A stretch of DNA of 64,000 bases from Natronospira proteinivora (GCF_024170465.1 NZ_JALJYF010000002.1:434001-498000); one strand, 5' to 3'; counted from the stretch's first letter, positions 1 to 8,802 are shown. The notes: generated from the letters alone by a model not told the origin. Numbers and translations are program-made.

Positions 1-20
1 GGAGCGGATTCATCCGCGAT
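1..20. repeat. REP element, cut by window edge
   Basis: Stem arms AGCGGAT and ATCCGCG around a short loop. This is the same palindrome as the elements at 4035, 5941 and 9028. The 5' bases that usually read CGTA lie off the window. It begins a longer composite repeat that continues to about 154 and is copied at 4035-4181. Confidence 0.8.
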
Positions 21-130
21 TGATCTCCGGGGGCCGCAGCAGCTCGCTAGGGCTGACCGCAGCATTCAAAATCGAACACGAAGGACACGAAGAAAGGCAG
101 AAGGGGTGGGGTTGGGTTTTGTCGCGGACC

Positions 131-154
131 AATCGCGGAGGAATCCGCTCCTAC
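131..154. repeat. REP element (inverse orientation)
   Basis: Arms GCGGA and TCCGC followed by TCCTAC. It is inverted with respect to the element at 1-20, and the two enclose a spacer with the phrase CATTCAAAATCGAACACGAA, which recurs near 4103. No gene is visible in 1-243: the 75-codon reading frame there is made of repeat sequence. Confidence 0.75.
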
Positions 155-243
155 ACCCCACCCTTCTGTGGGAGAGACATTCTTAACCGTCGACCCTGGA
201 AAGGGCCTCCCACAGCCCATAAGCAAGGCCCTAACGCGAGGCC

Positions 244-861
244 CTAGCGCCCTTCCGCCTGCAGCTCGGTAAACCGCTCAATGTCATTTTCGAAACGATC
301 ACGAACCTGCTGCAGCTGCTCTTCCAGATCCATCAGCTGCTGCTGGCGATCAACAATCTGGTTGGCCAGGTTCTCGTAACGCTCTTCCAGATATTCCGGC
401 GGGTCCTCATCGCGGCCTTCGTAGTTGTCCAGGCGACTTTCCACCGATTCCAGATCATCCTCCAGGCTCTCCAGATTGGAGGCCGTCAGACGGACCTGTG
501 AGCGCAGGCCGTCCACCCGGTCATCCCGCACCCGCTCAATCTCACCCACCGAGGCATACAGGCTCAGCAGACGGCGATCCCGTTCAGCCTGGAGCTGGGC
601 GACCCGATCGGCTTCGGCTGCCAGTTCTTCCTGATGACGAAGCTCTTCGCGCTCTTCCTCGGTCAAGGCCCGGTCGGTGCGTTCAATCTCAAGCCCGTCC
701 CGCAAGGTGCGCTGCTCCTGGTCCCGGTATTCGGGGGGAATGGAATCCCCGTAATGCACATTGCCGTCTTCATCCGTCCAGCTGTAGGCCTGACCGGATG
801 CCGACAACGGCAGGGCAGCCACCAGGGCGGCCACCGCGATAATCACCGAAAACTGTCTCAT
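244..861 (-). CDS. DUF4124 domain protein, exported, coiled coil
   Basis: 205 residues. Residues 1-24 form a signal peptide with a hydrophobic core (VIIAVAALVAALPL). Residues 26-45 match the short DUF4124 segment found in many gammaproteobacterial envelope proteins (YSWTDEDGNVHYGDSIP). The remainder is charged, heptad-rich helix (residues 60-200) likely to form a coiled coil in the periplasm. A strong Shine-Dalgarno, GGAGGTG, lies 8 bases before the ATG, which fixes the start. DUF4124 has no settled biochemical function; a structural or envelope-associated role is inference. The gene is separated from pyrE by 87 bases and shares its direction, so the two could be co-transcribed from the pyrE side. 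Confidence 0.85.
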   Translation of the reverse strand: MRQFSVIIAVAALVAALPLSASGQAYSWTDEDGNVHYGDSIPPEYRDQEQRTLRDGLEIERTDRALTEEEREELRHQEELAAEADRVAQLQAERDRRLLSLYASVGEIERVRDDRVDGLRSQVRLTASNLESLEDDLESVESRLDNYEGRDEDPPEYLEERYENLANQIVDRQQQLMDLEEQLQQVRDRFENDIERFTELQAEGR

Positions 862-948
862 GGTTGATTCACCTCCATGGACGCGAGCTTATGGGAAGCT
901 CAAAAGAAGCCATATACCCCGAATTCTAGCACTCTGTGGGACCAGAAC

Positions 949-1593
949 TCAGCGGACACCGTACTGTTCCCGATAGGCACGAATCGATTCACGATGAACG
1001 GCCCACTCGCCGGTCTCCGGCAGCCAGTCCAGCAGGTCCTGAAGGGTCACAATGGAGGCCACCTTCAAGCCATAGGCCTGCTCGGCCTGCTGGATGGCGG
1101 AGCTGCCGTCCGGGCCGGTCTCCTGCCGGTCCAGGGCGATCACCACCCCCACCGGCGCGGCCCCCGCCTCGCGGATGATATCCACCGATTCGCGAATGGC
1201 GGTGCCGGCGGTGATCACGTCATCCACGATCAGGACCCGGCCTTGCAGTGGTGCACCCACCAGATTGCCGCCTTCGCCGTGGTCCTTGGCTTCCTTGCGG
1301 TTAAAGCAATAGGGCACATCCCGGTCGTGCTCGGCGGCCAGGGCGGCGGCGGTGACCGTGGCCAGGGGGATACCCTTGTAAGCCGGGCCGAAGATCATGT
1401 CGAAGTCGATACCGGCTTCCACCACTGCGCGGGCGTAGAAACGGCCCAGCTGGTGCAGGGCCGAGCCCGTGTTGAACAGGCCGGCATTGAAGAAATAGGG
1501 GCTCACCCGCCCGGATTTCAGGGTGAACTCGCCAAAGCGCAGCACATCCCGGTCATGGGCAAATTGCAGGAAATCGGATTTGTAGTTGGACAT
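949..1593 (-). CDS. pyrE: Orotate phosphoribosyltransferase
   Basis: Transfers the phosphoribosyl group of PRPP to orotate to give orotidine 5'-phosphate in de novo pyrimidine synthesis (cytoplasm). The PRPP-binding signature [13 protein letters not shown] is present near residue 120. The N-terminal [17 protein letters not shown] and the central [14 protein letters not shown] segments are typical of bacterial PyrE. I chose the internal ATG (MSNYKSDF) because it gives 214 residues, the usual family length; the upstream 25 codons have no family match and run into repeat-rich DNA. The exodeoxyribonuclease III gene lies divergently upstream, a neighbour pairing seen in several gammaproteobacteria. 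Confidence 0.96.
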   Translation of the reverse strand: MSNYKSDFLQFAHDRDVLRFGEFTLKSGRVSPYFFNAGLFNTGSALHQLGRFYARAVVEAGIDFDMIFGPAYKGIPLATVTAAALAAEHDRDVPYCFNRKEAKDHGEGGNLVGAPLQGRVLIVDDVITAGTAIRESVDIIREAGAAPVGVVIALDRQETGPDGSSAIQQAEQAYGLKVASIVTLQDLLDWLPETGEWAVHRESIRAYREQYGVR

Positions 1594-1674
1594 GGAGAAG
1601 TCTGTTCTGGGTTGTCGGGTGGATTTAGTTTTCGGGCATTTTATCAGGCCCCGGGAATTTCGGCGCAACGACCT

Positions 1675-1732
1675 GATCGCGGATAAATCCGCTCCTACAC
1701 CCCCTCCCGTAGGAGCGGATTTATCCGCGATT
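1675..1732. repeat. Pair of inverted REP elements (BIME-like)
   Basis: Two GCGGAT/ATCCGC palindromes in opposite orientation at 1675-1698 and 1709-1732, in the divergent gap between pyrE and xth. Confidence 0.85.
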
Positions 1733-1765
1733 CAAACCAGAGCCCGCTACACCCACCGCAAACCC

Positions 1766-1789
1766 ATCGCGAATGAATTCGCTCCTACG
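1766..1789. repeat. REP element, GCGAAT variant
   Basis: Same frame as the other REPs, but the stem reads GCGAAT/ATTCGC, so both arms changed together. It sits about 60 bases before the xth start. Confidence 0.8.
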
Positions 1790-1852
1790 GCGGGCGGGGT
1801 GGGGCTGGTATCATGCCTGCATTTGGCAACTGAACCGGCTAATCAAACCCCC

Positions 1853-2641
1853 ATGAAAATCGTCAGCTTCAACGCCAACGGCATCCGCGCCGCCGCCCGC
1901 AAGGGCTTTTTTGACTGGATGAACAAGACCCAGCCGGACATCGTCTGCGTGCAGGAACTCAAGGCCCAGGCCTGGCAGCTGGACGGCGAACCCTTCCACC
2001 CGCCGGGCTACCACGTCCATTTCCATGAGGCCGAGAAAAAGGGCTACTCGGGCGTGGCCATCTACAGCAAGGAAAAACCCGACAAGGTCTATATCGGCCT
2101 GGGCGATGGCTTTGAAGACATCGATGCGGAAGGCCGCTATATCGAAGCCCGCTTCGGCAAGCTCTCGGTGATCTCGCTCTACATGCAGTCGGGCTCGGCC
2201 AAGGAGGAACGCCAGCAGATCAAGTTCGATTTCATGGACCGCTTCATGCCGCTGCTCAAGAAATTCCGCAAGCGCAAGCGGGAATACATTATCTGCGGTG
2301 ACTGGAACATCGCCCACACCAAAAAAGACATCAAGAACTGGAAGGGCAACCTCAAGAACTCCGGCTTTTTGCCCGAGGAACGGGCCTGGCTGGATGAGCT
2401 GTTCGGCCCCGCCGGCTGGATGGACGGCTTCCGGCAAGTAAACCAGGAAGACGAGCAATACACCTGGTGGTCCCAACGCGGCCGGGCCCGGGAGAAGAAC
2501 GTGGGCTGGCGGATCGACTACCATGTGGTCACGCCCCCCATCGCCGAACGAATCCAGGGGGCCGAGATCTACACTGACGAGAACTTCTCCGACCACGCAC
2601 CGCTGATTCTGGCGTACGATCCAGCCATTCGCCACCTCTAA
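1853..2641 (+). CDS. xth: Exodeoxyribonuclease III
   Basis: Mg-dependent AP endonuclease and 3'-5' exonuclease of base-excision repair, in the endonuclease/exonuclease/phosphatase fold. Visible catalytic signatures are NANGIRAA at residues 6-13, VCVQELKAQ with the metal-binding Glu, GDWNIAH (GDxN), and the C-terminal SDHAPLIL. Length is 262 residues from the ATG at 1853, which starts exactly where the family starts (MKIVSFNANG). The open frame extends 89 codons upstream but only through REP sequence. The next gene starts 10 bases downstream, so the two are probably co-transcribed. Confidence 0.96.
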   Translation: MKIVSFNANGIRAAARKGFFDWMNKTQPDIVCVQELKAQAWQLDGEPFHPPGYHVHFHEAEKKGYSGVAIYSKEKPDKVYIGLGDGFEDIDAEGRYIEARFGKLSVISLYMQSGSAKEERQQIKFDFMDRFMPLLKKFRKRKREYIICGDWNIAHTKKDIKNWKGNLKNSGFLPEERAWLDELFGPAGWMDGFRQVNQEDEQYTWWSQRGRAREKNVGWRIDYHVVTPPIAERIQGAEIYTDENFSDHAPLILAYDPAIRHL

Positions 2642-2651
2642 GGCCCGATCC

Positions 2652-4031
2652 ATGAGCGATGCCGATACCGGGGCCCGCCCCGCCCCCAATCTCTTCCAGG
2701 CGCTGAAGGTCTATCTGCACGCCCGGGTGGTGGGCATGGCCTTTCTGGGCTTCGCCGCCGGCCTGCCCTTCATGCTGGTGGGGGCCACCTTCACCAACTG
2801 GCTGGCGGATCTGGGCGTGGAACGGGCGGCCATCGGCTTTCTCAGCTGGGCGTCCATGGCCTATTCCATCAAGTTCCTCTGGGCCCCGGTGGTGGATCGC
2901 CTGGAACTGCCCATCCTGGGCCGGCTGCTGGGACGGCGGCGATCCTGGATGCTATCCGCCCAGGTGCTGATTGCCCTGGGGCTGTTGGGCATGGCCCTGA
3001 TCAACCCGGCGGATAACCTGATGATCGTGGCCGGACTGGCGGTGATCACCGCCTTCGGCTCGGCCACCCAGGACATCGCCATCGATGCCTACCGGGTAGA
3101 GGCGGTGGGCCGGGAACGGCAAAGCGCCATGGCCGCCACCTATGTGGCCGGTTACCGGGTGGCCATGGTCACCGCACTGACCGGGGCGCTGAATATCGTG
3201 GCCTTCGCCAACTGGACCCTGGCCTATGGCGCCATGGCCCTGCTCATGACCGTCGGCATGATCACCACCCTGATAATCCGCGAGCCCGAAGCCCGCATGG
3301 ACCGCATGACCGCTGCCCTGGAGCAGCGGGTGATCGATTATCTGGACCGCACCGACCACAACGGCATCCGCCGGGATCTCACCGCCTGGTTCATCGGCGC
3401 GGTGATCTGCCCCTTTGCCGATTTCATGAAGCGCTTCGGCGGCCTGGCGATTCTGATCCTGCTGTTCATCGCCACCTTCCGGGTGAGCGATATCTTCATG
3501 GGGGTCATGGCCCAGCCCTTTTATCTGGACGTGGGCTTCACCCAGACCCAGATCGGCAATATCACAGGCGCCTTCGGCCTGGCCATGACCCTGGCCGGCG
3601 CCTTCATGGCGGGGATTCTGGTGGCCCGCTTCGGGGTCACCCGCATGCTGATCTTCGGGGCCCTGATGGCTCCGGCAACCAATCTGATCTTTGCCTGGGT
3701 GGCCATCATCGGCCCGGAGACCTATGGCCTGATCCTGGCCATCATCGGCGACAATATTACCGGCGGCCTGGCCGTTGGGGTCTTCATCGCCTATCTATCC
3801 AGTCTCACCAACAGCGCCTATACCGCCACCCAATATGCTCTGTTCTCTTCCATCATGACCCTGCCGGGCCAGTTCGCCGCCGGCTTTACCGGCATGCTGG
3901 CCGATGCGGTGGACTGGGTATGGTTTTTCATCATCACCGCCGGCACGGGGATTCCCGCCATTGCGCTGGCCCTGGTGCTGGCCTGGTACGCCAACCCGGA
4001 TCGCATTAACCGGCCGGGGATGGAAGGGTAA
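2652..4031 (+). CDS. ampG: AmpG-family MFS permease
   Basis: 459 residues and about 12 predicted membrane segments, in the inner membrane. The N-terminus GFAAGLPFMLVG, the loop KFLWAPVVDR, the LGRRRSW turn and the segment TQDIAIDAYR are characteristic of the AmpG branch of the major facilitator superfamily. AmpG imports anhydro-muropeptides (GlcNAc-anhMurNAc peptides) for cell-wall recycling. Substrate is inferred from family motifs only. There is no ampD or ampR homologue in the window. The gene begins 10 bases after xth and is followed by a composite REP region at 4035-4219, which separates it from the convergent gene at 4242. Confidence 0.88.
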   Translation: MSDADTGARPAPNLFQALKVYLHARVVGMAFLGFAAGLPFMLVGATFTNWLADLGVERAAIGFLSWASMAYSIKFLWAPVVDRLELPILGRLLGRRRSWMLSAQVLIALGLLGMALINPADNLMIVAGLAVITAFGSATQDIAIDAYRVEAVGRERQSAMAATYVAGYRVAMVTALTGALNIVAFANWTLAYGAMALLMTVGMITTLIIREPEARMDRMTAALEQRVIDYLDRTDHNGIRRDLTAWFIGAVICPFADFMKRFGGLAILILLFIATFRVSDIFMGVMAQPFYLDVGFTQTQIGNITGAFGLAMTLAGAFMAGILVARFGVTRMLIFGALMAPATNLIFAWVAIIGPETYGLILAIIGDNITGGLAVGVFIAYLSSLTNSAYTATQYALFSSIMTLPGQFAAGFTGMLADAVDWVWFFIITAGTGIPAIALALVLAWYANPDRINRPGMEG

Positions 4032-4034
4032 TCC

Positions 4035-4057
4035 GTAGGAGCGGATTCATCCGCGAT
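4035..4057. repeat. REP element opening composite repeat copy 2
   Basis: GCGGAT/ATCCGC palindrome followed by TTGATCTCCG, as at the left window edge. It starts 4 bases after the ampG stop codon. Confidence 0.85.
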
Positions 4058-4156
4058 TGATCTCCGAGCCCATCGTAGCTCGCTATGGTGGGCCGCGACA
4101 TTCAAAATCGAACACGAAGGGCACGAAGGGATTTAGTGGGGTAATTATGCCGGGGT

Positions 4157-4181
4157 GATCGCGGATGAATCCGCTCCTACG
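4157..4181. repeat. REP element closing composite repeat copy 2
   Basis: Inverted GCGGAT/ATCCGC palindrome. With 4035-4057 it frames a spacer of about 100 bases that is similar to positions 21-130, including AGCTCGCTA and the CATTCAAAATCGAACACGAA phrase. Confidence 0.85.
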
Positions 4182-4195
4182 GCAACCCACCACCC

Positions 4196-4219
4196 CGTAG
4201 GAGCGAATTTATTCGCGAT
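4196..4219. repeat. REP element, GCGAAT variant
   Basis: Stem GCGAAT/ATTCGC. It lies between the convergent genes ampG and the AhpD-like gene. Confidence 0.8.
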
Positions 4220-4241
4220 GGGGGGCGGATGAATCGGCGCC

Positions 4242-4805
4242 TTACTCCTGGCGCCAGGGCTCCAGCTTCACGCCCAGGCCCATCACCGAGCGGTTTACAT
4301 AACTGAAGTAAGCCGCTGCCTGGTTGATCTCGAGAATCTCGCCATCGGTCCAACCGGCACCGCGCAACTCGGCGATTTGATCTTCGTGGATCTGGGTGGG
4401 GGCCACGGTCAAATGCCCGGCATAGGCCAGGGCCAGGCATTCCTTGTCGGTGAATACATCTTCCGGCATGTCTTCCGGCAGCTCCACCCAGCGCAAAAGA
4501 TACCGGGCCCGTTCCTCATCCCCAAGCACGGCCGCCAGGGACTGGCCGTGGTGGATGGCGCAGTATTCACAGCCATTCAGGCGACTGACCAACACGCCGA
4601 TGGCCTCCAGCAGCCAGCGGGGCACCTCATTGGCCGGGTGATGCAACACACTGCGATACAGCTTGAGATGGGCGTCCAGCGTATGCGGACGCAGGGCATG
4701 AACCCGCATCACACCATCCACCCTTCCCTGGGCATCCGCCAACTCAGCGTAGATACGCTGAGTTCGGAGATCCAGTTCATGGGGTGACGGCGATTCAATC
4801 CACAT
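4242..4805 (-). CDS. AhpD-like / carboxymuconolactone decarboxylase family protein
   Basis: 187 residues from the ATG at 4805. The redox-type motif CEYCAIHH (Cys79, Cys82, His85/86) is the active-site CxxC-xxx-H of the AhpD/CMD fold, seen in the peroxidase-related subgroup. These proteins are small helical oligomers that reduce peroxides or act in thiol relay; the electron donor is unknown here. A second conserved stretch, DGEILEINQAAAYFSYVNR, follows near residues 150-168. The longer frame to 4901 adds 32 residues with no family character, so I trimmed it. Flanked on the left by REP repeats and followed upstream by the NTF2-like gene in the same direction. Confidence 0.82.
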   Translation of the reverse strand: MWIESPSPHELDLRTQRIYAELADAQGRVDGVMRVHALRPHTLDAHLKLYRSVLHHPANEVPRWLLEAIGVLVSRLNGCEYCAIHHGQSLAAVLGDEERARYLLRWVELPEDMPEDVFTDKECLALAYAGHLTVAPTQIHEDQIAELRGAGWTDGEILEINQAAAYFSYVNRSVMGLGVKLEPWRQE

Positions 4806-4954
4806 TTCCAGACCGTCGCTCACGGGTCGATCTCGTTTATCGATGGAAAAGGCCAAACATTGTTCCCCTTTCTGACCACGGTCGTCCCCGAATATTCCCA
4901 ATTCATCATCGGGCGGTCAGGCAAAAAGGACCATCCCCCGTATGGGGGGTTAAC

Positions 4955-5371
4955 TCAGTGGATGGGCTGGCGGGTATGCTGGCGCCGTTCCGGGGTAGGA
5001 GAAGCATGGTGCAGCACCATGCGCCAGCCTCCCTGGCAACGACGATAGATATTGGTGGCGTACACCGGCGCCCGCTCCTCGGCCTCGCCACTGAGTCGGA
5101 TGTATTCAGCCACCAGATGAATAGCCAGATCCTCTGTCAGGGTCTTCTCCAGAATCTGCACCCGAAAATGCATTTCCGGCCCGCCCGCAAAGATCGACTC
5201 CCAGCTTTGCAGAATCGATTTTTCCCCCTTGATGGGCTGGGAGCCGGGATGAATGCAGACCGCATTGCGGGTACCCGCCCAAACCGATTTCATGGCCGTC
5301 AGATCCGCCCGCTCCACAGCCTCGTAAAAAGCCAGCTCGGCGGATTCCGGCGAATCAAAAACAGTGGACAT
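4955..5371 (-). CDS. NTF2-like / SnoaL-like domain protein
   Basis: 138 residues. The pattern of a helical N-terminus (SAELAFYEAVERADL), then VWAGTRNAVCIHPG, followed by strands ending YRRCQGGWRMVLHHASP, is that of the NTF2-like alpha/beta-cone fold (SnoaL/DUF4440 type). Members are either small hydrolase/isomerase-like enzymes or ligand-binding proteins, and the substrate cannot be read from sequence. Start chosen at ATG 5371, with GGAAAAG 6 bases upstream, rather than the TTG at 5386. It may be co-transcribed with the AhpD-like gene 149 bases downstream. Confidence 0.75.
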   Translation of the reverse strand: MSTVFDSPESAELAFYEAVERADLTAMKSVWAGTRNAVCIHPGSQPIKGEKSILQSWESIFAGGPEMHFRVQILEKTLTEDLAIHLVAEYIRLSGEAEERAPVYATNIYRRCQGGWRMVLHHASPTPERRQHTRQPIH

Positions 5372-5621
5372 AATCGTCTTTTCCAAATCAATCGTTATAA
5401 ACTAAGCCTAGGCGCCATAACTGCAAACAACAAGGCTTATCTTGCATTGGGAATGCTGAATGCTTCCACATTCAGGGGCTTGCAAGGGGAACTGAAAACA
5501 ATCCAAAGGCCATCAGACGAACGGCAGCCAAAACGGCCTTGCAGAGGGCGGGGCTGGAACCTATACCTTGATGAACAGCGCCTGTCTGATCAGGGGCCCA
5601 GGGTCCCGGGGAGTGATGAGC

Positions 5622-5936
5622 ATGTTTGCACGGGAACAGTCCGATATACCCGCCGTGATCGGCGAATGGTACAAGGATTTCAGCGGCGGACTCTTCGAGG
5701 TGGTGGCCATTGACGAGCAGGACGGCACCATCGAGATCCAGCACTTTGACGGCACCATTGAGGAAGTGGATATCGATGTCTGGGACGAGGTGGCCATGGC
5801 CCAGGTGGAGCCCCCTGAAGACTGGTCCGGTTCCATGGACCTGGAGCGGGAAGATTACGGCGTGGACCTGGATGACGCCGGCCGGGAGGAATACCTCAAC
5901 CCCCTGGACCAGCTGGATTCCGATTACCGTTTCTAG
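5622..5936 (+). CDS. Small acidic DUF6763-like protein
   Basis: 104 residues from ATG 5622; an in-frame ATG at 5616 is also possible. GGGGAG ends 8 bases before 5622, which favours the second ATG. The segment PAVIGEWYKDFSGGLFEV, then TIEIQHFDGTIEEVDIDVW and PPEDWSG, matches a short gammaproteobacterial protein family that I recall as DUF6763. The protein is strongly acidic, with no membrane segment or cysteine. Function unknown. It stands alone on the plus strand and is closed by a REP element that also overlaps the stop codon of the convergent Rieske gene. Confidence 0.75.
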   Translation: MFAREQSDIPAVIGEWYKDFSGGLFEVVAIDEQDGTIEIQHFDGTIEEVDIDVWDEVAMAQVEPPEDWSGSMDLEREDYGVDLDDAGREEYLNPLDQLDSDYRF

Positions 5937-5940
5937 TGCC

Positions 5941-5966
5941 CGTAGGAGCGGATTTATCCGCGATCA
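5941..5966. repeat. REP element between convergent genes
   Basis: GCGGAT/ATCCGC palindrome lying 4 bases after the stop of the 5622 gene. It contains the stop codon of the Rieske gene on the other strand. It may act as a bidirectional terminator, but no U-tract is visible. Confidence 0.85.
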
Positions 5967-6308
5967 AGCCACCCGAACCCGCACTTCCCCCTCAACCACC
6001 CGGCAATCCAGGTCATTCAAATCCCGTCCCTCGCAGGGGCCGGCCAGGCAATGACCATCCTCAATCCGGAAAATGGCCCCATGCACCCCGCACATGATCT
6101 GGTCCCCCGCCTTGGTGAGAAAACGATCCGGCGCCCAGTTCAGGGCCGAACCGGTATGCGGACAACTGTTTACATAAGCATGAACCTCACCATCCCGGCG
6201 CACCACGAAACCGTAATCCCGGCCATCCCCGGTATCAAATTCAAACTCCCGGGCGCCTGGATCATCCAGCTCGTCCAAACGGCAAACGGTGATTTCCTGC
6301 TCGGCCAT
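5964..6308 (-). CDS. Rieske [2Fe-2S] ferredoxin-like protein
   Basis: 114 residues. Both cluster-binding boxes are intact: Cys49-Pro-His51 with TGS following, and Cys73-Gly-Val-His76 with GAIF following. The length and lack of any other domain suggest a soluble electron-transfer ferredoxin or a ferredoxin component of a dioxygenase/nitrite-reductase-like system; no partner oxygenase is nearby. It lies 3 bases downstream of the epimerase gene, so it is transcribed with it, though a functional link is not evident. Confidence 0.9.
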   Translation of the reverse strand: MAEQEITVCRLDELDDPGAREFEFDTGDGRDYGFVVRRDGEVHAYVNSCPHTGSALNWAPDRFLTKAGDQIMCGVHGAIFRIEDGHCLAGPCEGRDLNDLDCRVVEGEVRVRVA

Positions 6309-6311
6309 TCC

Positions 6312-7331
6312 TTACCTCCCGCTCGAATAATAGTCACAATACCATGACAAAAACCGCTCCATACCCTCCGCCAGACTGGTCTTGGGTGTAAAGCCCACCA
6401 GGCGCTGCAACGGTTCCACATCGGCATAGGTGGCCGGCACATCCCCCGCCTGCATGGGCAGATAGTGCTTCTCGGCCTCTTTACCCAGATGCTGCTCAAT
6501 CAGCTCGATCAGATGGCCCAGCGGCTCGGGCTTGTGATTGCCGATATTGAACAGGCGATAAGGTGCATAGCTGGTGGCCGGACTGGGATGGGCACCGGAC
6601 CAGTCCGGATCCGGCGTCGCGGGAATATCCATCAAACGGATCATGGCCGTGACCACATCATCCACATAAGTGAAATCCCGGTACATGTCGCCATGGTTGT
6701 AAAGGGAGATGGGCTCCCCGTTATCAATGGCCCGGGTGAACTTGAAATAGGCCATGTCCGGCCGGCCCCAGGGACCGTAAACGGTAAAAAAGCGCAGCCC
6801 CGTACAGGGCAGACCGTACAGGGAGGCATAACTATGGGCCATGGCTTCATTGGCCTTCTTGGTGGCCGCATAGAGGCTGATGGCATGATCCACGGTATCG
6901 TTCTCGGAGAAGGGCATGCGGGTATTGGCCCCGTACACCGAGCTGCTGGAGGCAAAGATCAAATTTCCCACCCCACCCCGGCGACAACCATCCAGAATGT
7001 TACCGAAGCCCACCAGGTTGCTGTCGATATAGCGTTCCGGATGTGCCAGGGAAAAACGCACCCCCGCCTGGGCCGCCAGATGCACCACCACGTCAAAGCC
7101 CGGTGACTCGGCAAACAAATCGGCCATGGCCTCCCGGTCGGCCACATCCAGTTCCCGGAATTCGAAATTGGCCTGCCCGGAAAGCTCGGACAGACGCCCC
7201 CGCTTGAGCGACACGTCGTAGTAGTCGTTGACGTTATCCACGCCCACGACCTCACAATCCTGCCCGGCCAGACCACGAACAAAATGAAAACCAATAAAGC
7301 CGGCCGCACCGGTCACCAAAACCCGTTTCAC
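6312..7331 (-). CDS. Nucleotide-sugar 4-epimerase (UDP-glucuronate 4-epimerase type)
   Basis: Extended short-chain dehydrogenase. NAD-binding GAAGFIGFH at the N-terminus, the VDNVNDYYDVSLKRGR segment typical of the CapI/UDP-GlcA 4-epimerase subgroup, catalytic Ser-Ser-Ser with the YAATKKANE (YxxxK) motif, and PWGRPDMAYF downstream. Predicted to interconvert UDP-glucuronate and UDP-galacturonate for surface polysaccharide. I place the start at the GTG at 7331: GAGG lies 9 bases upstream and the product then begins VKRVLVTG as expected (339 residues). The TTG at 7346 overlaps the ribosome-binding region. Confidence 0.88.
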   Translation of the reverse strand: MKRVLVTGAAGFIGFHFVRGLAGQDCEVVGVDNVNDYYDVSLKRGRLSELSGQANFEFRELDVADREAMADLFAESPGFDVVVHLAAQAGVRFSLAHPERYIDSNLVGFGNILDGCRRGGVGNLIFASSSSVYGANTRMPFSENDTVDHAISLYAATKKANEAMAHSYASLYGLPCTGLRFFTVYGPWGRPDMAYFKFTRAIDNGEPISLYNHGDMYRDFTYVDDVVTAMIRLMDIPATPDPDWSGAHPSPATSYAPYRLFNIGNHKPEPLGHLIELIEQHLGKEAEKHYLPMQAGDVPATYADVEPLQRLVGFTPKTSLAEGMERFLSWYCDYYSSGR

Positions 7332-7385
7332 AATCAATAACCTCAAATCAGCCTAGCCAGATTCTACCAGCCCCACCACCACCCC

Positions 7386-7453
7386 TGTGGGAGCGGCGTC
7401 CGCCGCGATCAATCGCAAGCCACCTGGAAATCGCGGCGGACGCCGCTCCCACA
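7386..7453. repeat. REP pair, GCGGCG variant, left of fic
   Basis: Two inverted palindromes with stems GCGGCG/CGCCGC (7386-7412 and 7428-7453) around a spacer ending CCACCTGGAA. A near-identical pair is at 8900-8966 on the other side of the fic gene. Confidence 0.85.
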
Positions 7454-7467
7454 ATGGCGCCATCTCC

Positions 7468-8802
7468 TCATGTAACCGCCTTGACCCGGTCCGGCAAATC
7501 CACCGGCACCGTAAACCGCTGCGGCTTACGCGCATGCCGGGTCTTGATCAACAGCCCCTTATCCACCAGATCAAGCACATCGGCACGGGCGGTGGCGTAG
7601 ACGATCCCGTGGCTGCGCTGGTGAGACTGCACCGTATAGCTGGCATCAGGGTTGCGCAATGCATGGGACAGCATGGAAAGCTGGCGATGGTTAAGGTCAC
7701 CGTGCACCCGCAGCAACCGTTCCGCCTCGGCCAACTGTTCTTGCTTGCGAGCCAGATAGGACTCCAGCTCTCCCACGGCCTGCTCGATCACATCCAGCTG
7801 GTGCAGGAAGAAGTAAGTCAAATCCTGCTCATCGGTCTCCGTTTCCAGAAAGGCCCGCTTGTACTGGCCCTGGCTTTTCCGGAGCACGGTGGAAATGGAA
7901 ATAAACTCGAACAGCCAATAATCGGCCTGCAGCATTTTCCAGTAGAACAGCGCCCGGGCCGTGCGCCCATTGCCATCCACAAAGGGATGATCCCAGGCCA
8001 GCCAGAAATGCAGGCAGATGGCATGCAGCACCGGATGCAGGAACGCGCCTCCCTCGAAACGCCGGTTGGCAAATTCGCACATGGCCTGCATCCGCACCTC
8101 CAGATGCTTGGCCGCCGGCGGATCGTGGAGCACCCGGTTTCGGGTGTTGTCATACACGGCAATACGGGTTTCCCCGGGGGCCTGGGGCCGACCCGCATCG
8201 GCCGGGTCGTCGAGCGTATCCTCGGTCACCATGCGATGGAGCTCGCACACCCGCTCCGGGGTCATGGGCTCATCCCGCCACGCCCGGATCTGGCTCATGG
8301 CCGCATAGTTGTTAAAGATCATCTGCTCGTCTTTGTCCCGAGGCGAGCGGCCGCTGCGAAGCATGTCCACCGCCACCCGGCGGGTGGTCGCAGCCCCTTC
8401 CAGCTGACTGGAAGTCACCGCCTCCTCGATCAGCGACGAAATCAGATAGCGATCCCGATGAGCCGGCCGGGCCACCGCCTCCGGCATGGCCAAACGCCCC
8501 GTGGCCTGGCTGTCCAGATGATGCAGGCGGTCTTCCAGCTGGGCCACCGGCACATACCCAAACGGGCGCCCAACCGTATCCAAAAAGGGGAGATCGCGCC
8601 GCAGCATGTGCCGGGCGTATTTGACCGCCGCCCACCACTGCTCCGAGCTAAAGCCTTCGGGGGCCTTGAGATGGCGGAGATTGTCCCAGTGCCGGTAACG
8701 GCCCCTGGGACAGGGCCCCATATCCCGCCCCAGCAGCTTCCGCATCTGCTGCGGCTTGAAGCGGCCCAGCGTGGCCTGCCAATTGGGGGAGGGCTGGATC
8801 AT
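7468..8802 (-). CDS. Fic-domain AMPylase-type protein with C-terminal winged helix
   Basis: 444 residues. The catalytic Fic motif HPFVDGNGRTAR is complete at about residues 272-283. The self-inhibition motif TSSQLEG (class II, N-terminal to the core) is near residue 130. The last 80 residues (LNHRQLSMLSHALRNP... YTVQSHQRSHGIVYATARADVLDLVDKGLL) look like a winged helix. Fic enzymes transfer AMP or other nucleotide monophosphates to target hydroxyls. This arrangement (inhibitory helix, Fic core, DNA-binding tail) fits a self-regulated enzyme that represses its own gene. The promoter region holds a compact set of TATCAA repeats (8811-8883). Confidence 0.92.
   Translation of the reverse strand: MIQPSPNWQATLGRFKPQQMRKLLGRDMGPCPRGRYRHWDNLRHLKAPEGFSSEQWWAAVKYARHMLRRDLPFLDTVGRPFGYVPVAQLEDRLHHLDSQATGRLAMPEAVARPAHRDRYLISSLIEEAVTSSQLEGAATTRRVAVDMLRSGRSPRDKDEQMIFNNYAAMSQIRAWRDEPMTPERVCELHRMVTEDTLDDPADAGRPQAPGETRIAVYDNTRNRVLHDPPAAKHLEVRMQAMCEFANRRFEGGAFLHPVLHAICLHFWLAWDHPFVDGNGRTARALFYWKMLQADYWLFEFISISTVLRKSQGQYKRAFLETETDEQDLTYFFLHQLDVIEQAVGELESYLARKQEQLAEAERLLRVHGDLNHRQLSMLSHALRNPDASYTVQSHQRSHGIVYATARADVLDLVDKGLLIKTRHARKPQRFTVPVDLPDRVKAVT

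Noticed and set aside
20-247. 75-codon frame at the left edge
   Set aside because: Made up of REP and composite-repeat sequence.
877-1686. 269-codon frame opposite pyrE
   Set aside because: Antisense shadow in high-GC DNA; pyrE signatures are complete on the minus strand.
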